Of a stretch of DNA of 22,305 nt, positions 6,193 through 13,061 are shown piece by piece (the stretch's first letter is position 1; every line of letters starts with the position of its first letter). The stretch comes from an uncultured Flavobacterium sp. GTDB lineage: Bacteria > Bacteroidota > Bacteroidia > Flavobacteriales > Flavobacteriaceae. The notes below the pieces were generated by a model. It was not told the DNA's origin and did no database searches. It was given only the letters and a program-made list of their open reading frames with translations. The DNA lies in assembly GCF_946479975.1 (NCBI RefSeq), contig NZ_CAMLIX010000055.1, positions 1-22,305 of the forward strand, read 5' to 3'. A program made the translations under genes and the position numbers.

Positions 6193-7053
6193 TTAATTCC
6201 GATACTGATCTAAAAATACATTTAAAGCCTTTGAAGGCGTTTCGTCATTTCTATAAATTAAGACTGTGGTCATGGTGGCAAGTTCTTTAGTTAAAGGAAA
6301 AGTTTTTATATTTCTGTTGCTGTAATACTGATTTACCACTTCTGCAGGAAGTATACTAATACCAAGACCTGCCTCAACAAAATTAATAATGCCTTCTATC
6401 GAATTGATTACGGTACTTTTATATCGGAGGATTTCTTTTGAACCTAGCCAGGTTTCAAGTCGCGCCCTGAAAAAACAACCTTGTTCAAAAACTACTATTT
6501 TTAAAGGTTCTTGTTTCAATACTACCGAAAGCTTATCCACATCACCACCTGCAATTATTACAAGTTGTTCATCACGAACAATAAGCTGCTGTAAACCCGG
6601 AATATTTATCGGTGCTGCAACAAAAGCAGCATCAAGTTTATAACTGATTACATCGCTTATCAATGCTGATAACATTGACGAATAAAATTCAAGCTCTACA
6701 TTGGGATAAAGTTCTGCAAAACCTTTGATAATTTCTGGTACTTTAAGAGCCATAGTAGTCTCAATACACCCTATCCGTATTGTCCCTCCTATTTTGTCTG
6801 CACTTTGTATATCACTTTTTGCATCATCCAATAATCGCCCTATTTTTTTAGCATATTGCAAAAGTGTTTCCCCGGCTTCAGTTAGAACCACTTTTCTGGA
6901 TACTCTTCTAAAGAGTTCAGCTCCAAATTCATCTTCGAGATTTTTTATGCGAGCCGTTACGTTTGATTGTACCGTAAAGGTTGCTTCTGCCGCTTTTGTA
7001 AAACTTCCGAGTGTTGCTGCGGCTTCAAATATTTTCAGGTCATTACTATTCAT
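6193..7053 (-). CDS. LysR-family transcriptional regulator
   Basis: A 286-residue protein with the LysR N-terminal winged helix-turn-helix (residues 1-60; FEAAATLGSFTKAAEATFTVQSNVTARIKNLEDEFGAELF in outline). A linker helix follows, then a periplasmic-binding-protein-like effector domain from about residue 88 (GTIRIGCIETTMALKVPEII onward). The start at 7053 gives the usual MNSNDLKIFEA opening. It is transcribed away from the exported alpha/beta hydrolase at 7143 with 89 bases between the starts. That is the standard LysR arrangement, so the hydrolase gene is its likely target. An inverted repeat at 7057-7071 sits directly before the start codon and may serve autoregulation. Confidence 0.93.
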   Translation of the reverse strand: MNSNDLKIFEAAATLGSFTKAAEATFTVQSNVTARIKNLEDEFGAELFRRVSRKVVLTEAGETLLQYAKKIGRLLDDAKSDIQSADKIGGTIRIGCIETTMALKVPEIIKGFAELYPNVELEFYSSMLSALISDVISYKLDAAFVAAPINIPGLQQLIVRDEQLVIIAGGDVDKLSVVLKQEPLKIVVFEQGCFFRARLETWLGSKEILRYKSTVINSIEGIINFVEAGLGISILPAEVVNQYYSNRNIKTFPLTKELATMTTVLIYRNDETPSKALNVFLDQYRN

Positions 7054-7142
7054 AGTATCACTTTTAGTGATTAATTAGATCATTATAAATCGTTTTCACG
7101 TATCAAATATAGAATGTATTTTTGTTTTAAACAATTGAAAAT
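7054..7142. promoter_or_regulatory. Divergent lysR / hydrolase promoter region
   Basis: TATTTTTG (7117-7124, plus strand) matches TAnnTTTG exactly and predicts a leader of only about 12 bases before the hydrolase ATG. ATCACT-TTT-AGTGAT (7057-7071) is a 6-bp-arm inverted repeat three bases upstream of the lysR start codon. Binding by LysR at either site is inferred. Confidence 0.5.
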
Positions 7143-8117
7143 ATGAAAAATACAATTAAATCCTTAACTCTAATTCTAGCTATAATTATGCTACAACAAA
7201 CAGCTGTAAATGCACAAGTTAAAAACGCTTTAACTACAAATGAGAACACTGAAAATCAGACTACTCATTACAATAATACGGAAGTAAACGGACTAAAAAT
7301 ATTCTATCGTGAAGCAGGCTCTAAAAATGCTCCCTCTATATTATTACTGCATGGTTACCCTACATCATCTCACATGTTTAGAAATATTATTCCCATTTTA
7401 AGCAAAAAATATCATGTAATAGCTCCGGACCTTCCTGGTTTTGGCTATTCAGATGCACCAAACCATCTAAGTTTTCAATATACTTTTGATAATCTTGCCA
7501 ACACTATGCAGGGATTTATCGATAAGCTTGATTTAAAACGATTTGCCATTTATGTATTCGATTATGGAGCGCCAACCGGATACAGGCTTGCTCTTGCTAA
7601 TCCTGAAAAAATAACCGGCATTATATCACAAAATGGCAATGCTTATGAAGAAGGTTTGAGTACAGGGTGGAATCCTATTCAGAAATACTGGAAAAATCCT
7701 TCGCTGGCTAACAGAGATGCTCTTAAGGATTTTGTTTCAAAAGAATCTACCTGGTATCAGTATCACGAAGGTGCTTCGGATGCTTCTCTTATCGCACCTG
7801 AAACATATACATTGGACCAGCATTTTCTGGATCGTCCGGGAAATATCGAGATACAGCTTGACCTGCTAAAAGATTACAGAACCAATGTTGCTTTATATCC
7901 TAAATTTCAAGCTTATTTTAGAGATAAAAAGCCAATGATGTTAGCTGTTTGGGGCAGTCAGGATCCTTATTTTCTTCCCGCAGGAGCAGAAGGGTACAAA
8001 CATGACAATCCAAATGTTACTGTAAAGTTTTATAAAACGGGTCACTTTGCCCTTGAAACTCATTATAAAGAAATCGGTACTGATATATTGTTATTTCTTG
8101 CCAAACTTCCTAAATAA
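7143..8117 (+). CDS. Exported alpha/beta hydrolase, epoxide hydrolase / haloalkane dehalogenase-like
   Basis: A 324-residue protein with a signal peptide (basic start, hydrophobic LTLILAIIML, cleavage after VNAQ at about residue 25), so it acts in the periplasm or at the envelope. The fold is marked by the oxyanion motif HGYP (70-73), DLPGFGYSD (96-104) and a nucleophile elbow reading VFDYGAP with Asp140 where esterases have Ser. The charge-relay acid is probably Asp274 (GSQDPYF), with His301 in TGHFALE. An Asp nucleophile is typical of epoxide hydrolases and haloalkane or fluoroacetate dehalogenases, which form an alkyl-enzyme ester. Substrate unknown. Divergent LysR regulator upstream; repeat C3 and its terminator directly downstream. 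Confidence 0.88.
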   Translation: MKNTIKSLTLILAIIMLQQTAVNAQVKNALTTNENTENQTTHYNNTEVNGLKIFYREAGSKNAPSILLLHGYPTSSHMFRNIIPILSKKYHVIAPDLPGFGYSDAPNHLSFQYTFDNLANTMQGFIDKLDLKRFAIYVFDYGAPTGYRLALANPEKITGIISQNGNAYEEGLSTGWNPIQKYWKNPSLANRDALKDFVSKESTWYQYHEGASDASLIAPETYTLDQHFLDRPGNIEIQLDLLKDYRTNVALYPKFQAYFRDKKPMMLAVWGSQDPYFLPAGAEGYKHDNPNVTVKFYKTGHFALETHYKEIGTDILLFLAKLPK

Positions 8118-8139
8118 AATAAAATAAATTTTTATGTAA

Positions 8140-8259
8140 ATCCCCAACAGGACATCTAAACCAAATTAGTAAAGCAAATCAAATACAGAAACTACATTTA
8201 GTAAGCCAATTGCTTCAAATTATCCAAAAAGATGTTGAAATTTGTCCTGTTCCTGTCAC
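8140..8259 (+). repeat. Repeat copy C3 of the ~120-nt non-coding family
   Basis: It begins 22 bases after the hydrolase stop codon. It has the conserved ATCCCCAACAGGACATC start, TAAACCAAAT, AGTAAGCCAATTGCTTCAAAT and GATGTTGAAATTTGTCC, ending TGTTCCTGTCAC. The central part has diverged more than between C1 and C2. The ends ACAGGACA and TGTCCTGT are exact reverse complements here, so they could form a closing stem. Confidence 0.85.
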
Positions 8260-8263
8260 TACT

Positions 8264-8303
8264 CGGGACAAAAGATAATTTTTATCTTTTGTCCCGTTTT
8301 TTT
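8264..8303 (+). terminator. Terminator of repeat C3 / hydrolase gene
   Basis: A perfect 15-bp stem (8264-8278/8282-8296, CGGGAC...GTCCCG) with a three-T loop is followed by seven T. It could end the hydrolase mRNA together with the repeat, or a separate short RNA. Confidence 0.88.
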
Positions 8304-8312
8304 GCCCGTAAT

Positions 8313-8504
8313 CTATAGTTTTATTAAATAAATATAATTGACCATTTCATTGATTCGGGTGGTTCGGATTTTCTTTTCTTCAAATGTGAAATTTTCGGGA
8401 AAAATTAAACCAATTACTTTCCTGGAATCTGCTAAACTCGCACCGTAAAAGGCGTCGCCAAGCTTTAATAGGTTTTCCAGTCCTGAGTTCGTTAAATATT
8501 CTCT
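8313..8504 (-). pseudogene. Serine-recombinase C-terminal relic 1
   Basis: The minus strand has 63 open codons and no start. It contains SRKVIGLIFPENFTFEEKKI followed by RTTRINEMVNYIYLIKL and a stop. The pattern K.IG.IFPE.LTF.....RT.R.NE is the conserved tail of the large serine site-specific recombinases common in Bacteroidota. The remaining 400-500 residues with the catalytic domain are absent. A second tail of the same type occurs at 16530-16649. Bases 8552-8585 show nothing. Confidence 0.65.
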
Positions 8505-8520
8505 TTATCGTCCTGGCCAA

Positions 8521-8551
8521 AAAAAAATCCGTTCCAAAATAAAACGGATTT
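8521..8551 (-). terminator. Terminator of the HAD gene
   Basis: AAATCCGTT (8525-8533) pairs with AACGGATTT (8543-8551). On the minus strand the stem is followed by a T-run. It lies 34 bases past the HAD stop codon. Confidence 0.8.
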
Positions 8552-8585
8552 AATCTTTGTACGCCGCAGGTACTAAAAAATAAGT

Positions 8586-9212
8586 TTACAGAAAAGAACT
8601 AAGGCTTTCAAACGAATGCACAACAGGCACATCCAAGTTATCGAATTGCTTTTCAAAATCTTTAGAATACAGCACGGACTTCATTCCTAAAGCCTGCGCA
8701 GCGGCAATTTCTGAGTGAAGATCATCACCAACCACCAGTATTTCGCTCAGCTTATAATTATGGTTCATCTGAATTCCTTCAAAAACATCTTTTTTGGTAT
8801 TGTCAGTGCTTATTGTATCGACTATCGAAATTCCTTTAAAATCTTTTTCGATATTGAGCTGTTTTATTTTGGAGTGCTGCAGATTTGGAAAACCTGAGGT
8901 CACCAAAAATTTATCACAGTCAATGTTTCTGACCGCATTATAATCTTCGAAGTATGCAATAGGTTCATTATAGGTCAGCCCTTTTAAAAGCTGTACGGCA
9001 TCACTATAAAGGCTCTTGCTCATTTTATATTCCTTCGCTACAACTGAGAAAGGTTTTCGGTTTATATCAATTTTAATATTTTCCATTGTACCTTCAAATT
9101 CACTCTGGTTGATTTCCAAAAGAAAGTACAGTTCACCAAATAACTTATCTCCAATTGAGAAAGCCGGGTATATAGTGTTGTCCAGATCCAGTATTATGGC
9201 TTTAATTCCCAT
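8586..9212 (-). CDS. HAD-superfamily hydrolase (phosphatase-like)
   Basis: A 208-residue protein with all four HAD motifs. They are DLDNT with nucleophile Asp9 and acid/base Asp11, Thr105 in LVTSG, a Lys at 140-141, and the metal-binding VGDDLHSEI with Asp163/164. A helical cap of about 70 residues sits after motif I, as in subfamily I enzymes (phosphoglycolate phosphatase-like, or pyrimidine 5'-nucleotidase-like given DLDNT.Y). It should hydrolyse a small cytosolic phosphate ester using Mg2+; the substrate is open. It starts 39 bases after the stop codon of the PhyH-like gene on the same strand and ends in its own terminator, so the two may form one transcript. Confidence 0.9.
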   Translation of the reverse strand: MGIKAIILDLDNTIYPAFSIGDKLFGELYFLLEINQSEFEGTMENIKIDINRKPFSVVAKEYKMSKSLYSDAVQLLKGLTYNEPIAYFEDYNAVRNIDCDKFLVTSGFPNLQHSKIKQLNIEKDFKGISIVDTISTDNTKKDVFEGIQMNHNYKLSEILVVGDDLHSEIAAAQALGMKSVLYSKDFEKQFDNLDVPVVHSFESLSSFL

Positions 9213-9251
9213 ACAATTTGATTTAGTATTGACGTTTTTTTAATTATTCAA

Positions 9252-10208
9252 TTACCAAGAATCAAGTCCCAGTAATTTTTTGCCGAGGTCGGAAAGATCT
9301 GCGACAGGCTGTGCGCTTTCTCTTTTTAGAGGATCTCCAGGAAAAGCATGACCTTCAGGCACGTATTTATTTTTCCATGAATTAATTCTCCAATCACGCA
9401 TTTCTACATTATCCTCATCTGCGGGCATCATAGAGATATACTGCGCCATACGAACCTTGTCCGTACTGTTGTTCGGACGTATCCCATGGGGCTGGCTGCT
9501 GTTGAATATCAACAGATCCCCGGCATTCATCTTAACTTTGTCGAATTCGAAACCAGCCGTGTCCGGCTTAAAATGATCTCTATCCTCGGGCTGTGTTAAT
9601 TTCCATGCATCATAGGTCCTGAATAATTCTGGAATACACTGAAACCCGCCCATATTTTCATCATTCTGATCTGCTAGTGCGAGCACTCCCTGAACATTCT
9701 GCGGTTTTGTTTCGGGATCATAATCCCAGTGGATAAACCCATTGTAGGAATGCCCTGGACGAATGGGAAAGTTCAGATTTGCCCTGTCGATGGTAACCCA
9801 TAGCTTCTCTGTTCCCCAAATATCGGCAAATGCCTGATGTACTTTCGAATACTGCCTGTTATCCCACAGGTATTGATGATTGTATATTTCCACCATTCCC
9901 GTATTGTTGAGTTCCGCCATTTTCATCTGAAGATTCTCTTTGTACCATGTTTCTGGATCCTTCGGATCTTTACCTTCATATTCCCACAGATAATCCGCAA
10001 GTATCTTAACCTGTTCCTGTGGAACTGCATTGCGGACAATCACATAGCCGTTTTCAATCCAGAACTTCCAGTCTTCCTCTGACAGGACCCTTAAAGGCTC
10101 GCCATTGCTCCTGTCGCTTAACTTTGCTTTGCTGCTTGTTGCAACAGATGGGTTTCCGGGTATTTCTTTATGGGCCTTGTTAAGGCCTTGTTGGGTTGTA
10201 TTTTCCAT
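9252..10208 (-). CDS. Phytanoyl-CoA dioxygenase (PhyH) family protein
   Basis: A 318-residue Fe(II)/2-oxoglutarate dioxygenase of the PhyH type. The iron triad is visible as His160 and Asp162 in FIHWDYD and His241 in SQPHGIRPN; Arg253 is a candidate for 2-oxoglutarate binding. The central ALADQNDENMGGFQCIPE is the usual PhyH turn. Bacterial members hydroxylate small molecules, lipids or secondary metabolites, and the substrate is unknown. I choose the ATG at 10208 (MENTTQQ). The longer start at 10238 would overlap the predicted -7 element GAACTTTG (10236-10243), hence lie upstream of the mRNA. The AraC regulator diverges from it and a HAD gene follows. Confidence 0.88.
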   Translation of the reverse strand: MENTTQQGLNKAHKEIPGNPSVATSSKAKLSDRSNGEPLRVLSEEDWKFWIENGYVIVRNAVPQEQVKILADYLWEYEGKDPKDPETWYKENLQMKMAELNNTGMVEIYNHQYLWDNRQYSKVHQAFADIWGTEKLWVTIDRANLNFPIRPGHSYNGFIHWDYDPETKPQNVQGVLALADQNDENMGGFQCIPELFRTYDAWKLTQPEDRDHFKPDTAGFEFDKVKMNAGDLLIFNSSQPHGIRPNNSTDKVRMAQYISMMPADEDNVEMRDWRINSWKNKYVPEGHAFPGDPLKRESAQPVADLSDLGKKLLGLDSW

Positions 10209-10235
10209 TTTTTCTTTTTGTTTATAATTATAGTA

Positions 10236-10318
10236 CAAAGTTCTGCTGTTTTTCGACTTTATATTAACACTATACCAACCAAAATACGCTTTGCATTGAC
10301 AAAATAGACGTATATTTG
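10236..10318. promoter_or_regulatory. Divergent promoters of phyH-like and AraC genes
   Basis: TATATTTG (10311-10318, plus) is an exact TAnnTTTG with TTTG at 10290-10293 as a candidate -33; it serves the AraC gene. On the minus strand GAACTTTG (10236-10243) is a near match serving the dioxygenase. The 65 bases between hold the likely operator, but I see no clear direct repeat there. Confidence 0.5.
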
Positions 10319-10344
10319 TCTGACAATATCAAATTTTAAAGCAA

Positions 10345-11199
10345 ATGAAAATCGAGAAGGAAGAAATTGCCATCGAGCCTGGCCATTCATTCAAGGTTTT
10401 TTCACCCAGTCTAAAGAATTACTTTTTTTGGCATTACCACCCTGAATTTGAATTGGTGTATGTGGAGGCTGTAACAGGAATTCGGCATGTCGGCAAAAAT
10501 ATTTCCACCTTCGATCAGAGTGATCTGGTTTTGATCGGATCCAATATTCCGCATTTAAATTTTGATTATGGCCTTGAAGTGGAATACAAACAGATTGTTG
10601 TACAGTTTAAGGAACAGTTCTTAAGGGACCTTATAGTTGATACACCTGAATTTGCTTCTATAAATGTTCTTTTTAGAAGAGCGTCCATGGGACTCAGCTT
10701 TTCAGGTGAAACAAAACAAAAAGCAGTAGAGAAACTGCATCTTCTTCAAAAAGTAGAGAGTTTTGAATCGCTCCTTATTCTTCTGGATATCTTACAGCTT
10801 CTCGCCAGTTCGAACGAAGTTCTAGAACTTAACTCTGAGGACACAAGTGTAAAGAGGTTTTTAAAAGATAAGATTCGTATGGGAACTATATATAATTACA
10901 TCCACCAAAATTTCAACAAAAAACCGGATGTTAACGCTATTGCATCATCAGTTAGTCTGAGCACCCCTGCCTTCTGCAGATATTTCAAAAGACAGACAGA
11001 TATGACATTTACAGAATTTGTCCTTCAGTATAGAATTACACAGGCCAAAACGATGCTTCTAAACGATATAAGCATTTCAGAAGTCGCATTTGAAGTCGGT
11101 ATAGAAAGTATTTCGTATTTCAACAAAGTTTTTAAAAAATTGACTGGTGAAACTCCTACGGGGTTTAGAAACAAACATAAACCAGGTAACACTTTATAA
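10345..11199 (+). CDS. AraC-family regulator with cupin-type N-terminus
   Basis: This 284-residue protein has an N-terminal cupin-like sensor. Visible are HSFKVFSPSLKNYFFWHYHPEFELVYVE near residues 14-41, with HYHPEFEL the typical cupin strand, and DLVLIGSNIPHLN near 60-72. The C-terminus (from about 180) is a double helix-turn-helix: VNAIASSVSLSTPAFCRYFK and ISEVAFEVGIESISYFNKVF, then TGETPTGFR. Proteins of this layout usually bind a sugar or other small ligand. It is divergent from the PhyH-like gene at 136 bases (start to start) and probably controls it. It is of a different subtype from the two AraC proteins at 3353 and 13062, which lack the HYHPEFEL strand. Confidence 0.9.
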   Translation: MKIEKEEIAIEPGHSFKVFSPSLKNYFFWHYHPEFELVYVEAVTGIRHVGKNISTFDQSDLVLIGSNIPHLNFDYGLEVEYKQIVVQFKEQFLRDLIVDTPEFASINVLFRRASMGLSFSGETKQKAVEKLHLLQKVESFESLLILLDILQLLASSNEVLELNSEDTSVKRFLKDKIRMGTIYNYIHQNFNKKPDVNAIASSVSLSTPAFCRYFKRQTDMTFTEFVLQYRITQAKTMLLNDISISEVAFEVGIESISYFNKVFKKLTGETPTGFRNKHKPGNTL

Positions 11200-11472
11200 A
11201 ATTACCTGCTTGTAATAAATAGCAGGATTCAAATTAATGCTATCTTCTGACGATGCAGACAGACGACAAATACTATCAAAGAATTTCAATAAAGTTTAAA
11301 TATTTAAAAAGTATTTCTACATTTGCCTCATGAACAGAAAAGGTTGTCTACCTCCTCCTCGATCTTAATAGTATCTCGTGTTTTAACGGAGCATACTTTC
11401 GGTACAATCGCCGAATGGTTTGTTATGCTCAATTGATAATATTAAAATCTGCCGTAGCTGGCACAAAAATTC
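11200..11472. other. Intergenic region, weak hairpin only
   Basis: CCTGCT (11205-11210) can pair with AGCAGG (11221-11226) just after the AraC stop codon, but there is no T-run, so termination is uncertain. I see no gene, repeat or strong promoter in the remaining 240 bases before the transporter gene. Confidence 0.3.
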
Positions 11473-12339
11473 ATGAAAAAATCTTATTTATTATTGCATC
11501 TTGCTGTATTCCTAGCAGGGTTCACTGGCGTATTTGGCAAACTTATATCCCTTAATGAAGTTTTACTGACATTTTATAGAGTTGTCTTTTCAGCCATATT
11601 ATTATTGTTTATCACCAAGTTTTTAAAAATTGGGGATGAGCCCACAAATGCGGAAAAAAAATCGATTGGAAAAATCGGCATCTTAATTACAGTTCACTGG
11701 GTATTTTTCTACGCCAGTATTAAATATTCAAACATTTCTATTGGTGTTATATGTTATTGTCTGACCAGTTTCTTTACAGCGATCTTTAAGCCTTTGATCG
11801 ACAAGACCAGCTTCAAGTTTACTGAATTGGTACTTAGCAGTCTTACACTCGCCGGCATAAGCCTGATATTTCATTTTGACTCCTCTTATCAGCTGGGTAT
11901 AATACTTGGTGCTGTATCCTCTGCATTTGCTGCACTTTACACTATTTATAATGAGCGTCTGGTTCAATTTTATGATAGCAAAATCATCAATTATTATCAA
12001 ATGGTTTCGGGCTCGGTTTTCCTGCTTATATTATTGCCTGCTTATTTATACTTTCTTCCTGTCGAAACTGTTGTTCCGAATTTTAGTGACGTGATTTATC
12101 TTTTTCTATTGTCCTTATTCTGTACTGTGGGGCTGTATGTTGTCTTTGCCGAAGTATTGAAAAATATTCCGGCATTTACTGTAAATCTTACTTTTAATCT
12201 GGAACCTATTTATGCAATTGCGATTGCTTTTCTCTTTTTCAACGAAAGCAAATCTGTAAATGCATCATTTTATGCTGGTATACTGTTTATTATAGCTTCT
12301 GTTGCATTACAATCGTATTTATCATTAAAAAAGAAGTAA
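11473..12339 (+). CDS. EamA-domain (drug/metabolite superfamily) transporter
   Basis: A 288-residue, strongly hydrophobic protein with about ten membrane helices in two EamA repeats (residues ~5-130 and ~145-283). The first repeat opens LLLHLAVFLAGFTGVFGKLI and ends near LAGISLIFHF; the second starts near GIILGAVSSAFAALYTIYNE and ends with the LEPIYAIAIAFLFFNE motif typical of the family. EamA carriers export amino acids, nucleosides or drugs across the inner membrane; specificity cannot be read. It is a single-gene unit ending in a very good terminator. No functional link to the adjacent genes is evident. Confidence 0.9.
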   Translation: MKKSYLLLHLAVFLAGFTGVFGKLISLNEVLLTFYRVVFSAILLLFITKFLKIGDEPTNAEKKSIGKIGILITVHWVFFYASIKYSNISIGVICYCLTSFFTAIFKPLIDKTSFKFTELVLSSLTLAGISLIFHFDSSYQLGIILGAVSSAFAALYTIYNERLVQFYDSKIINYYQMVSGSVFLLILLPAYLYFLPVETVVPNFSDVIYLFLLSLFCTVGLYVVFAEVLKNIPAFTVNLTFNLEPIYAIAIAFLFFNESKSVNASFYAGILFIIASVALQSYLSLKKK

Positions 12340-12362
12340 AAAAATTATAAACTTACAATTGA

Positions 12363-12395
12363 ACAAGCCTCTTGAAAAAGAGGCTTGTCTTTTTT
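12363..12395 (+). terminator. Terminator of the EamA gene
   Basis: ACAAGCCTCTT (12363-12373) pairs perfectly with AAGAGGCTTGT (12378-12388) around GAAA, followed by C and six T. Confidence 0.95.
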
Positions 12396-12663
12396 ATGAC
12401 ATATTATGAAATATCTCTTTTGGATAATAATTGACTACAGCTTTAAAACAAATATTACTGGGGTTTTTAGATATTACAATACACATGGTTACAGAAGATT
12501 GGTTTTAGAAGATTGCTTTACGGATGAGTATAGATCAAATTAAGCATTTCATTGAATCTATATTAAATATGTTAGAACAAAACCAGATCAGCGATTGGCG
12601 GTAAAATTTTAAAAAAAACAAAATGCAACTTATTTCCCTTATCGAAATTGCACGCCAATTTGT
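12396..12663. other. Intergenic region with a 26-codon orphan frame
   Basis: A plus-strand frame at 12524-12604 reads MSIDQIKHFIESILNMLEQN and ends in TAA. It looks like a piece of a helical protein but is too short to assign, and I treat it as a relic or chance. Nothing else is apparent. No clear terminator is seen for the minus-strand operon ending at 12664. Confidence 0.2.
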
Positions 12664-13023
12664 TTAGCTTTTTATTTTTAAATATAAATATCCTAAGAAT
12701 ATTAAAACTGTAAATTCCAACCCCAGCCAGTATAACTGTCTGACAAAGAATTCATCCAGCACAAAGCCGGTCAGCCTTGCTGCAATTACACCAATCGTTA
12801 ATGCTGTTAATAATGCCGTAACAGTTAAACCCCATGATGTCCAGCTGCTGCAGAAAATTAAGAAAATTCCAAAACCGATAAGCAGTCCCCATTTCACTCT
12901 TTTTTCTATCATCATATAACCATCTGCAGGCAGAGGAAATTTTGAGAAGAGGTGAGGTTTAAAGACTAATATTATCCCCATAATGAGCAGAATAATTCCT
13001 GATATTTTTAAAAATGCATTCAT
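12664..13023 (-). CDS. Small four-helix membrane protein
   Basis: A 119-residue protein with four predicted membrane helices: residues ~5-22 (ISGIILLIMGIILVF), ~46-62 (GLLIGFGIFLIFCSS), ~64-88 and ~98-115 (GLEFTVLIFLGYLYL). A short loop with the phrase FPLPADGYMMIEKRVKWG follows helix 1. It resembles DUF4345-type membrane proteins, but I cannot confirm the family. It follows the AraC gene of operon B after 38 bases on the same strand and is presumably cotranscribed with SDR and AraC; in operon A the corresponding extra gene is SnoaL-like instead. No catalytic residues are evident. Confidence 0.75.
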   Translation of the reverse strand: MNAFLKISGIILLIMGIILVFKPHLFSKFPLPADGYMMIEKRVKWGLLIGFGIFLIFCSSWTSWGLTVTALLTALTIGVIAARLTGFVLDEFFVRQLYWLGLEFTVLIFLGYLYLKIKS

Positions 13024-13061
13024 ACTGAAAACGCCGTACTATTTGTTAATATTCGTTTGAT

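Noticed and set aside
3053..8303. C1-C3 repeats as integron attC sites
   Set aside because: The ends do not fit the attC core boxes (RYYYAAC at the left, GTTRRRY at the right): the left end reads CCCCAAC and the right end CCTGTCAC. No integron integrase is present, and the hairpin lies outside the conserved part.
3053..8303. CRISPR-like repeat-spacer array
   Set aside because: Copies are 120 nt long, kilobases apart and imperfect, with genes between them; no cas gene is present.
10209..10238. Upstream ATG for the first PhyH-like protein
   Set aside because: It falls within the GAACTTTG promoter element and would be upstream of the RNA start.
11205..11226. Terminator after the cupin-AraC gene
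   Set aside because: The stem is only six base pairs and lacks a T-run, so I list it as a weak hairpin only.
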